NCBI RefSeq assembly: GCF_011752525.1
Contig: NZ_VWXI01000011.1
Span: 1-64,000 of the forward strand
Source: Pantoea sp. Cy-639
GTDB taxonomy: Bacteria > Pseudomonadota > Gammaproteobacteria > Pseudomonadales > Pseudomonadaceae
Reading direction: 5' to 3'
Length of the DNA stretch: 64,000 nucleotides
Part shown: positions 1 through 7,600 of the stretch, piece after piece
How the letters are laid out: each line of letters starts with the position of its first letter
Position numbering within the stretch: the stretch's first letter is position 1
Notes under the pieces: generated by a model
Told to the model about the DNA's origin: nothing
Database searches by the model: none
Seen by the model: the letters and a program-made list of their open reading frames with translations, nothing else
Made by a program: the position numbers and the translations under genes

Positions 1-186
1 CGGGATGCTTTCGGCGTGCTGGCGCAGCAGTTGCAGGTCGACCAGGCCGTAGCTGATTTCCTGCAGCCAGTGGTCGACGGAAGCGGCGGCGGCGCCGAGG
101 TCTTCGCTGAGGAGGGTGTGCAGGGGGGCGACGGCGATCTGGATCTCGCGCTCGGTGAGCGCGGGAACGGCGGGTGCAGCGGTCAT
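1..186 (-). CDS. Partial hypothetical protein (N-terminus only)
   Basis: The start codon is at 186 and the frame reads leftwards without a stop to the window edge, giving the first 62 residues only. The peptide begins MTAAPAVPAL, is mildly acidic and looks helical, with no signal peptide or membrane segment. I do not recognise the family. It lies on the same strand as the transporter at 429-1757, about 240 bases downstream of it, with a terminator-like palindrome (363-404) between, so it probably has its own promoter. Third positions are GC-rich as in neighbouring genes, which supports real coding. A spurious frame cannot be excluded at this length. Confidence 0.5.
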   Translation of the reverse strand, partial: MTAAPAVPALTEREIQIAVAPLHTLLSEDLGAAAASVDHWLQEISYGLVDLQLLRQHAESIP

Positions 187-362
187 CAGGTACAGCCTTC
201 CTTAGGCAGGGACGCAAGGTCCCGGGTGGTCCGTGAAGGCGAGATGATACTAGGGGGAGGGAGGCTCATCCATCAGGGAAGCGTCTGATGGATTTGTAGG
301 ATGTATCGGGGAATATCTGATGCTGCGGGGCTGTCAATGCAGGCGGCGAAGCCCGGCGGAAC

Positions 363-404
363 CCTGTAGGAGCCGGCTTTGCCAGCAAGGCTGGCTCCTA
401 CAGG
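363..404. repeat. REP-like palindrome / possible terminator
   Basis: Perfect 12-base arms (363-374 and 393-404; arm CCTGTAGGAGCC) surround an 18-base GC-rich loop. It lies just past the stop codon of the MFS gene on the minus strand. The sequence resembles the dispersed GC-rich palindromes of the P. putida group. There is no clear T-tract, so termination is only a possibility. Confidence 0.6.
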
Positions 405-428
405 TTGGGGGTTGCCGGGTGGGATGGC

Positions 429-1757
429 TCAGTTCTTCGACTTCGAGTGTCGCCAGCCCTGGTCGAAGAATGCGAACAGCACCACCAGCACGCCGGCCAC
501 CGCGAGGATCAGCGCCACGCCGTCGGTGGAGTGGGTCGCTGAATTCGCCACCAAGGCCAGCCCTCCCAGCGGCGCCAGCCCGCCGGCCACCGCGGTGCCG
601 ATCTCGCGCCCGGTGCCGAAGCCGGACGAACGCGTCTGGGGCGGGAACTGGCGGCTGAGGAACGAACCCTGCGGGGCGAACATCATCGGCGCGAGAATAC
701 CGGTGCCGACGGCGATGGCGACGTAGATCAGCAGCGGCTCGCCTGTCGACAGCAGTTGCAGGAACGGAAAGGCGAACAGCGCCGACAGCACTCCGCCAAG
801 CATCAGCACGGTCTTGCTGCTCCAGCGGTCGCACAACCAGCCGAAGAACGGCACGGCGAAGATCGCCACCAGGCTGGCGAGGGTCACCGACAGCGAGGTG
901 ACATGGGCTTCGACGCCCTTGAACTGGGTCAGGTAGGCCAGCGAGAAAGTCTTGAAGATGTAGCTCAGGGCGTTGTAGCCGACGGCGACGAAGAACACCA
1001 CGGCCAGGCCCTTGAGGTCGTTCTGGAACAGCAGCTTCAGCGGCGACGTCTGCGGCTTGTCGTCGGCCTTGTCGAGCGCCTTGAAGTCCGGGGTCTCGGG
1101 GATGCTCTTGCGCACCCACAGGCCCACCGCCACCAGGACGATGCTGGCGATGAACGGAATGCGCCAGCCGCCGGCCAGGAGGAATTCATTGCCGTTCATG
1201 GTCAGCAGGTACACGGTCAGCGATGACAGCAGCAGCCCCAGGTTCAGCCCCAGTGCCGGCCAGGCACCCTGGCTGCCGCGCTTGCCTTCGCTGGCGTGCT
1301 CGTAGGAGGTCACCGCCGCGCCCGACAGCTCGGCGCCGGCGCCCAGGCCCTGGATGATGCGGATCACCACCAGCAGGATCGGCGCCCAGATGCCGATCGT
1401 GGCGTAGCCGGGGATCAGGCCGATCAGCGCGGTGCACAGGCCCATCATGCAGAAGGTGATCACCAGCACCTGCTTGCGCCCGAAGCGGTCGCCCAGGTAG
1501 CCGAACAGCACGCCGCCGAAGGGGCGCGCGATAAAGCCGATGGCGAAGGTGGAGAATGCCAGCAGCGAGGCCACCGCCGGGTTGCTCGGGTCGAAGAAGA
1601 TCTTCGAGAAGACGATCGCCGCCATGGTGGCGTACAGGTAGAAGTCATACCACTCCAGCATCGAGCCGAAGATCGTCGCCGCCGCCACCTTGCGCAGGCG
1701 CTTGCGTTGCTGTTCGGGTGTTTCGCTCGCGGCCAGGGCCGTCTCGTGTACCGACAT
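429..1757 (-). CDS. MFS transporter, metabolite:H+ symporter (MHS) type
   Basis: A 442-residue integral membrane protein of the major facilitator superfamily, with about 12 hydrophobic segments. The loop 2-3 signature reads GYLGDRFGRK. The opening ATIFGSMLEWYDFYLY is typical of the MHS subfamily (ShiA, KgtP, ProP), which imports organic acids or osmolytes with protons. It starts 45 bases after lhgO on the same strand, with an AAGGA ribosome site, so the two are probably cotranscribed. From that context the substrate may be 2-hydroxyglutarate, 2-oxoglutarate or another dicarboxylate. This is inference; MHS members cannot be assigned a substrate by sequence alone. Confidence 0.85.
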   Translation of the reverse strand: MSVHETALAASETPEQQRKRLRKVAAATIFGSMLEWYDFYLYATMAAIVFSKIFFDPSNPAVASLLAFSTFAIGFIARPFGGVLFGYLGDRFGRKQVLVITFCMMGLCTALIGLIPGYATIGIWAPILLVVIRIIQGLGAGAELSGAAVTSYEHASEGKRGSQGAWPALGLNLGLLLSSLTVYLLTMNGNEFLLAGGWRIPFIASIVLVAVGLWVRKSIPETPDFKALDKADDKPQTSPLKLLFQNDLKGLAVVFFVAVGYNALSYIFKTFSLAYLTQFKGVEAHVTSLSVTLASLVAIFAVPFFGWLCDRWSSKTVLMLGGVLSALFAFPFLQLLSTGEPLLIYVAIAVGTGILAPMMFAPQGSFLSRQFPPQTRSSGFGTGREIGTAVAGGLAPLGGLALVANSATHSTDGVALILAVAGVLVVLFAFFDQGWRHSKSKN

Positions 1758-1802
1758 CGGGTTTTCCTTGTTGTCTTTGTAATTGTGGATGCAGCGGGTG
1801 GA

Positions 1803-2996
1803 TCAGCGGGCCTTGAGGATTTTCTCGGCGATCATCTGGCCGATGGGAATGGCCGAAGTGGCGGCCGGCGACGGCGCATTGCACACATGCACCATGCGTG
1901 GCGTCTCGGCGAACAGGAAGTCGTGCACCAGGGTGCCGTCGCGCATCACTGCCTGGGCGCGGATGCCGGCCTCGTAGGGCAGCAGGTCCTCGACCTCGAG
2001 CGACGGGCAGTACTTGCGGCACTGCTCCAGGTAGCCGCGCTTGAACAGCGAGTTCTTCATCTCGGTGGTGCCGGAGCCGAGGTTGTTCCAGATCGTTTTC
2101 CAGAACCCCGGAAAGCGCATGTATTCGGCGACGTCGCGCCAGTTCACCGAGAGCTTGCGGTAGTTCTCCCGGCCGAAGCCGAGCACGGCGTTGGGGCCGA
2201 CGGTGACGCTGCCATCGATCATCCGCGTCAGGTGCACGCCGAGGAACGGCAGCTCCGGGTCGGGGATCGGGTAGATCAGGTGGTTGACGATCTGGTTCTT
2301 GCTCGCCGGCAGGCGGTAGTACTCGCCGCGGAAGGGGATGATCTGGTGGTCGATCTGCACCCCGGCCAGGCGTGCCAGGCGATCGGACTGCAGGCCGGCG
2401 CAGGCCACCAGCTGGCGGGCGCGCCAGGTGTGGCTGTCGGTGCCGATGGCGACGTGGTCGGCGTGCTCCTGGATGGCCTGCACGCGGGTCGACAGGTGCA
2501 GCTCGCCGCCAGCCTGGCGGATCACCTTGGCCATGGCGTTGCACACCTGGGTGTAGTCGACGATGCCGGTGGCATCGAGGAACAGCGCGCCCTGGCCGAC
2601 GATGTTCGGCTCGCGCTCGCGCAGCGCGGCGGCGTCCAGGCGCTCGACCTTCAGGCCGTTCTGCTGCGAGCGCTCGTACAGCGCCTGCATGCGCTGCATC
2701 TCCAGCTCGTTGGAGGCTACCAGCAGCTTGCCGCAGACTTCGAAGGCGATGCCATGCTCGCGGCAGAAGTCCTTGGTCGCCTGGGCGCCGCGCTTGCACA
2801 GCTCGGCCTTGAGGCTGCCGGGGGCATAGTAGATGCCGGCGTGGATCACGCCGCTGTTGTGGCCGGTCTGGTGGCGGCCGAGGCTGGCTTCCTTTTCCAG
2901 GATCAGCAGCGAGGCGCCGGGGCGCTGTTCGAGCAGGGCCATGGCGGTGGCGAGGCCGACGATGCCGCCGCCGATGATGCAGTAGTCGTAGGTCAT
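1803..2996 (-). CDS. lhgO: L-2-hydroxyglutarate oxidase/dehydrogenase LhgO
   Basis: A 397-residue FAD-dependent oxidoreductase of the DAO family that oxidises L-2-hydroxyglutarate to 2-oxoglutarate and passes electrons to the membrane quinone pool. The N-terminal dinucleotide-binding motif is YCIIGGGIVGLATA. It is followed by the family stretch GRHQTGHNSGVIHAGIYY (residues ~40-57), characteristic of LhgO/YgaF/L2HGDH. Length is close to the roughly 420 residues of E. coli LhgO. A good AAGGTAA ribosome site precedes the ATG. In E. coli and P. putida KT2440 (from memory) lhgO follows csiD in glutarate catabolism. Here csiD is absent and lhgO sits between a FadR-type regulator and a transporter, suggesting a separate 2-hydroxyglutarate scavenging unit. 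Confidence 0.88.
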   Translation of the reverse strand: MTYDYCIIGGGIVGLATAMALLEQRPGASLLILEKEASLGRHQTGHNSGVIHAGIYYAPGSLKAELCKRGAQATKDFCREHGIAFEVCGKLLVASNELEMQRMQALYERSQQNGLKVERLDAAALREREPNIVGQGALFLDATGIVDYTQVCNAMAKVIRQAGGELHLSTRVQAIQEHADHVAIGTDSHTWRARQLVACAGLQSDRLARLAGVQIDHQIIPFRGEYYRLPASKNQIVNHLIYPIPDPELPFLGVHLTRMIDGSVTVGPNAVLGFGRENYRKLSVNWRDVAEYMRFPGFWKTIWNNLGSGTTEMKNSLFKRGYLEQCRKYCPSLEVEDLLPYEAGIRAQAVMRDGTLVHDFLFAETPRMVHVCNAPSPAATSAIPIGQMIAEKILKAR

Positions 2997-3035
2997 GCAG
3001 GGGTTACCTTGGAATTCTTGTCGGTGGATCTGCTT

Positions 3036-3053
3036 ATCAGGTTGTCAGACTAA
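3036..3053. promoter_or_regulatory. Candidate FadR-type operator upstream of lhgO
   Basis: ATCAGGTTGTCAGAC (3036-3050) is repeated exactly at 3828-3842. It contains TTGTCAGACTA, close to the palindrome TTGTC-n-GACAA and to the FadR-subfamily operator form TnGTnnnACnA. It lies about 45 bases upstream of the lhgO start, between the regulator gene and lhgO. Confidence 0.6.
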
Positions 3054-3100
3054 CTAGTGCGCGTGAAAGCCTCGCCAGGTCGCGATGGGGTTCTCCGGGA

Positions 3101-3808
3101 TCAGTCGAGGGCGGGAAGATCGAGTTTCAGGCGCTTGGCCGAGGCCCGCAGGTGCGCTTCGGCGCAGGCTGCGGCGGCCAGGCGGTCGCCGTCGGCAATG
3201 GCCTGGTACAACGCCCGGTGCTCGCGCAGGGCATCGGCCGAGCCGCCCACTGCGGGGCTGGCGGAGTTTTCCCAGGCGGTACGGCGCGCGGCGGCCAGCT
3301 GGCCACCGAGGAAATCGTGGAAGGCGACGAAGTAGTCGTTCTTGCTGGCTTCGGCGATGGCGCGGTGGAAGGCCACGTCGGCGGCAGAGGCGGTGGCGAA
3401 ATCGCTGCGCGGGTCTTCCATGGTGCCCAGGGCGAGGGCCATGCGGCTCAGGTCGTCGGCGTCGCGGCGGCGGGCGGCGATGGCGGCGGCCTGGGTCTCG
3501 ATCCACAGGCGCATTTCGAACATCTGCACCAGGTCCGGCTTGCGACCGCTGTCGGGGAAGCGGAACACCGTGCCGTGAGGCGTCTGCGAGATGTACGAGC
3601 CAAGCCCGCGACGAGCGATCAGCACGCCGTCGGCCTTGAGCTGCGCCACGGCCTCGCGCACTACCGAACGGCTGACGTTCAGCTGTTCGGCCAGTTGCTG
3701 TTCGGTGGGCAGGCGTGATTCGGCGGCCAGGCGGCCGGCATCGATTTCGGCGCGGATGGCGCCGACGACGCGTTCGACGAGGGTGTCGGGGCGCTGGAGC
3801 TCGAGCAT
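3101..3808 (-). CDS. GntR/FadR-family transcriptional regulator
   Basis: A 235-residue regulator with an N-terminal winged helix of the GntR type (residues ~8-75; RLPTEQQLAEQL then NVSRSVVREAVAQLKADG) and an all-helical FCD ligand-binding domain (about 95-220). FCD metal/ligand histidines are plausible at the VAFHRAIAEAS and LREHRALYQAI helices. I chose the ATG at 3808 because the family N-terminus begins just before the winged helix; the frame is open further upstream. It lies upstream of lhgO on the same strand, with identical operator-like sequences before each gene, so it probably represses itself and lhgO-MFS, released by a hydroxy or dicarboxylic acid. The ligand is unknown. Confidence 0.85.
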   Translation of the reverse strand: MLELQRPDTLVERVVGAIRAEIDAGRLAAESRLPTEQQLAEQLNVSRSVVREAVAQLKADGVLIARRGLGSYISQTPHGTVFRFPDSGRKPDLVQMFEMRLWIETQAAAIAARRRDADDLSRMALALGTMEDPRSDFATASAADVAFHRAIAEASKNDYFVAFHDFLGGQLAAARRTAWENSASPAVGGSADALREHRALYQAIADGDRLAAAACAEAHLRASAKRLKLDLPALD

Positions 3809-3824
3809 GGACGGGAAGTGCCTA

Positions 3825-3844
3825 TTGATCAGGTTGTCAGACAA
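3825..3844. promoter_or_regulatory. Candidate FadR-type operator upstream of the regulator gene
   Basis: Contains TTGTCAGACAA (3834-3844), a perfect odd-centred palindrome of the form TTGTC-n-GACAA that matches the FadR-subfamily consensus TnGTnnnACnA. It lies 17 bases upstream of the regulator start and shares 15 identical bases with the site before lhgO. Confidence 0.65.
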
Positions 3845-3892
3845 TGCCTGCGCGAGTGGTGGCCTGTCAATGTCCGGATGCCTTGCGCGCAG

Positions 3893-4012
3893 CCTGCAGG
3901 GGCGGCCTTGCCTTGCGAAAGGGCTGCGCAGCAGCCCCGGCGCTGGGGTGTTGGCGGGCAAATCCTGGGGCCGCGTTGCGATCCTCTCGCGACACAAGGC
4001 CGCGCCTGCAGG
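3893..4012. repeat. Paired REP-like inverted element
   Basis: Arms at 3893-3910 and 3995-4012 match in inverted orientation at 17 of 18 positions (CCTGCAGG followed by g/c and GCGGCCTTG). The 84 bases between hold further GC-rich short dyads. This is the two-headed arrangement of REP doublets. It fills most of the gap between the small gene at 4026-4322 and the FadR-type regulator. Confidence 0.55.
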
Positions 4013-4025
4013 TGATGGGTCGGCT

Positions 4026-4322
4026 TCAGACTTCGCAGACGAAGGTGCCGGTACCGTCTAGGATGTTGCGCAGGGTTTGCTTCACTTCGTCCAGGTCGGT
4101 GCCGGCGCTGGTCAGGATGATCTCCAGTTGCTCGTCGCCCTTGAGCGCATCGCGATCCCCGGGCGCCACTTCGATCAGCAGGCGATCGGCAGCCAGGGTT
4201 ACCTTCAGTCCGTCCAGGGTCGAGGGCTCGTCGTCCAGGGTCAGGTCGACGGTGTCTTCGTCCGGGTAACGGGTCAGCAGGAACATCTGGCCCTTGTCGC
4301 TGTGGCAGCACAGGGTCGCCAT
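4026..4322 (-). CDS. Conserved hypothetical protein, 98 aa
   Basis: A small acidic soluble protein beginning MATLCCHSDKGQMFLLTRYP and ending TGTFVCEV. The ATG at 4322 is chosen because GAGGAAGA lies at proper spacing before it; an in-frame ATG at 4379 lacks a ribosome site. I recall similar proteins next to gdhB in other pseudomonads but know no function. No membrane segment and no catalytic motif is visible. Two adjacent cysteines near the N-terminus and one near the C-terminus could suggest metal or redox chemistry, but that is speculation. It is divergent from gdhB with a 348-base spacer. Confidence 0.7.
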   Translation of the reverse strand: MATLCCHSDKGQMFLLTRYPDEDTVDLTLDDEPSTLDGLKVTLAADRLLIEVAPGDRDALKGDEQLEIILTSAGTDLDEVKQTLRNILDGTGTFVCEV

Positions 4323-4670
4323 GTTGTCTTCCTCGTCGTCGCAGGGCGTGGCGAACAGCAGGGCGGTCTTCAATTGCATGAGAGGGCTCGGGTCAATGGA
4401 AATGAAAAGGAATTCTGACAGCCTTGCGCTTATCGATAAACGTAAAGTTACCGCGCATTGACCGAAATTGTCGCAGCGCTGCAAGCCGGGATGACTGCTC
4501 AGTCGTTAAGCTGCCCAGTCGATGGGTTCCCGTAAAGGCACAGCCACCGGGCAGTCGCTTTTGCAGGTGCCCAACGCTCCTGTCTTGCCACGGGTTGGCT
4601 ATGGTTGATCCGTACAAGGCGCACGTACGCGACGCTTCACCTATAACAAAGCCCAAGCGGAGTACCACAG

Positions 4671-7600
4671 ATGGCGTTCTTCACCGCAGCCAGCAAAGCC
4701 GACTTCCAGCATCAACTGCAAGCGGCCCTGGCGCAGCACATCAGCGAACAGTCCCTGCCACAAGTGGCACTGTTCGCCGAGCAGTTCTTCGGCATCATCT
4801 CTCTGGACGAACTTACTCAGCGCAGGCTGTCGGACCTGGCCGGCTGCACGCTGTCCGCCTGGCGCATCATCGAGCGCTTCGACCCCCAGCACCCGCAAGT
4901 GCGGGTCTACAACCCCGATTACGAACGCCACGGCTGGCAGTCGACCCACACCGTGGTCGAGGTCCTGCACCATGACCTGCCGTTCCTGGTCGACTCGGTG
5001 CGTACCGAGCTCAACCGCCGCGGCTACAGCATCCACACCCTGCAGACCACCGTGCTCAGCGTGCGCCGCGGCGCCAGGGGCGAGTTGGCCGAGCTGCTGC
5101 CCAAGGGCAGCCAGGGCGAGGGCGTCAGCCATGAGTCGCTGATGTACCTGGAGATCGACCGCTGCTCCAATGCCGCCGAGCTCAGCACCCTGGCCAAGGA
5201 GCTGGAGCAGGTGCTGGCCGAGGTGCGCGGCGTGGTCGCCGACTTCGAGCCGATGAAGGCCAAGATCCGCGAACTGCTGGAACTGGTCGAGCACAACGCC
5301 TTCGGCCCGGCGCAGAACGACAAGGCCGAGGTGAAGAGCTTCCTGTCGTGGCTGCTGGACAACCATTTCACCTTCCTCGGCTACGAGGAGTTCACCGTCG
5401 AGGCCGATGCCGGCGGTGGCCACCTGGTCTACGACGAAGCCTCGTTCCTCGGCCTGGCTCGCCTGCTGCGCGCCGGCCTGGGCGCCGACGACCTGCGCAT
5501 CGAGGACTACGCCGTCGCCTACCTGCGCGAACCGCGCCTGCTGTCGTTCGCCAAGGCCTCGCAACCGAGCCGCGTGCACCGTCCGGCCTACCCGGACTAC
5601 GTGTCGATCCGCCAGATCGACAAAGACGGCAACGTGATCAGGGAATGCCGCTTCATGGGCCTGTACACCTCGTCGGTGTATGGCGAGAGCGTGCACACCA
5701 TCCCCTACATCCGTGGCAAGGTCGCCGAGGTCGAGCGCCGCTCGCACTTCGACCCGAAAGCCCACCTGGGCAAGGAACTGGCCCAGGTGCTCGAGGTGCT
5801 GCCGCGCGACGACCTGTTCCAGACCCCGGTCGACGAGCTGTTCAGCACGGCCATGTCGATCGTGCAGATCCAGGAACGCAACAAGATCCGCGTGTTCCTG
5901 CGCAAGGATCCGTACGGTCGCTTCTGCTACTGCCTGGCCTATGTCCCGCGGGAGATCTACTCCACCGAGGTGCGCCAGAAGATCCAGCAGGTGCTGATGG
6001 AGCGCCTGAAGGCCACCGACTGCGAGTTCTGGACCTTCTTCTCCGAGTCGGTGCTGGCCCGCGTGCAGCTGATCCTGCGGGTCGACCCGAAGAACCGCAT
6101 CGACATCGACCCGCAGCAACTGGAAAAGGAAGTGGTCCAGGCCTGCCGCTCGTGGCAGGACGACTTCTCGGCGCTGGTGGTGGAAAACTTCGGCGAGGCC
6201 CAGGGCACCAACATCCTCGCCGACTTCCCCAAGGGTTTCCCGGCCGGCTACCGCGAGCGCTTCGCCGCCCATTCGGCGGTGGTCGACATGCAGCACGTGC
6301 TGAGCCTGTCCGAGGCCCGGCCGCTGGCCATGAGCTTCTACCAGCCGCTGACCCAGCTCGGTGAGCGCCAGCTGCATTGCAAGCTGTACCACGCCGACAC
6401 GCCGCTGGCGCTGTCGGACGTGCTGCCGATCCTGGAGAACCTCGGCCTGCGCGTGCTCGGCGAGTTCCCGTATCGCCTGCGCCACGCCAGCGGCCGCGAG
6501 TTCTGGATCCACGACTTCGCCTTCACCTACAGCGAAGGCCTGAACCTGGATATCCAGCAGCTCAACGACACCTTCCAGGACGCCTTCGTCCATATCGTCA
6601 AGGGCGACGCCGAGAACGACGCCTTCAACCGCCTGGTGCTGACCGCCGGCCTGCCGTGGCGCGACGTGGCGTTGCTGCGCGCCTATGCCCGCTACCTCAA
6701 GCAGATCCGCCTGGGCTTCGACCTGGGCTACATCGCCAGCACCCTGAACAACCACACCGATATCGCCCGCGAGCTGACCCGGCTGTTCAAGACCCGCTTC
6801 TACCTGGCGCGCAAGCTGACCCAGGACGACCTCGACGACAAGCAGCAGCGCCTGGAGCAGGCAATCCTCACCGCCCTGGACGATGTCCAGGTGCTCAACG
6901 AGGACCGCATCCTGCGTCGCTACCTGGACCTGATCAAGGCCACCCTGCGTACCAACTTCTACCAGCCGGACGCCAACGGCCAGAACAAGTCGTACTTCAG
7001 CTTCAAGTTCAACCCCAAGCTGATCCCCGAGCTGCCCAAGCCAGTGCCGAAGTTCGAGATCTTCGTCTACTCGCCGCGGGTCGAGGGCGTGCACCTGCGC
7101 TTCGGCAACGTCGCCCGCGGCGGCCTGCGCTGGTCGGACCGCGAGGAAGACTTCCGCACCGAGGTGCTGGGCCTGGTCAAGGCGCAACAGGTGAAGAACT
7201 CGGTGATCGTGCCGGTCGGCGCCAAGGGCGGCTTCCTGCCACGCCGCCTGCCGCTGGGCGGCAGCCGGGACGAGATCGCCGCCGAGGGCGTGGCCTGCTA
7301 CCGCATCTTCATCTCCGGCCTGCTCGACATCACCGACAACCTCAAGGACGGTGGCGTGGTGCCGCCGGCCAACGTGGTGCGTCACGATGACGACGATCCG
7401 TACCTGGTGGTGGCGGCCGACAAAGGCACCGCGACCTTCTCCGACATCGCCAACGGCATCGCCATCGACTACGGCTTCTGGCTGGGCGATGCCTTCGCCT
7501 CCGGCGGTTCGGCCGGCTATGACCACAAGAAGATGGGCATCACCGCCCGTGGCGCCTGGGTCGGCGTGCAGCGCCACTTCCGCGAGCGCGGCATCAACGT

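Noticed and set aside
1296..3053. 585-codon plus-strand frame opposite the MFS and lhgO genes
   Set aside because: Spans two well-supported minus-strand genes and their spacer; translation is Arg/Gly/Ala-rich with no domain.
3893..4012. Possible small CRISPR-like or tRNA structure in the repeat before the FadR-type regulator
   Set aside because: No regular spacers and no cloverleaf; only one inverted pair typical of REP doublets.
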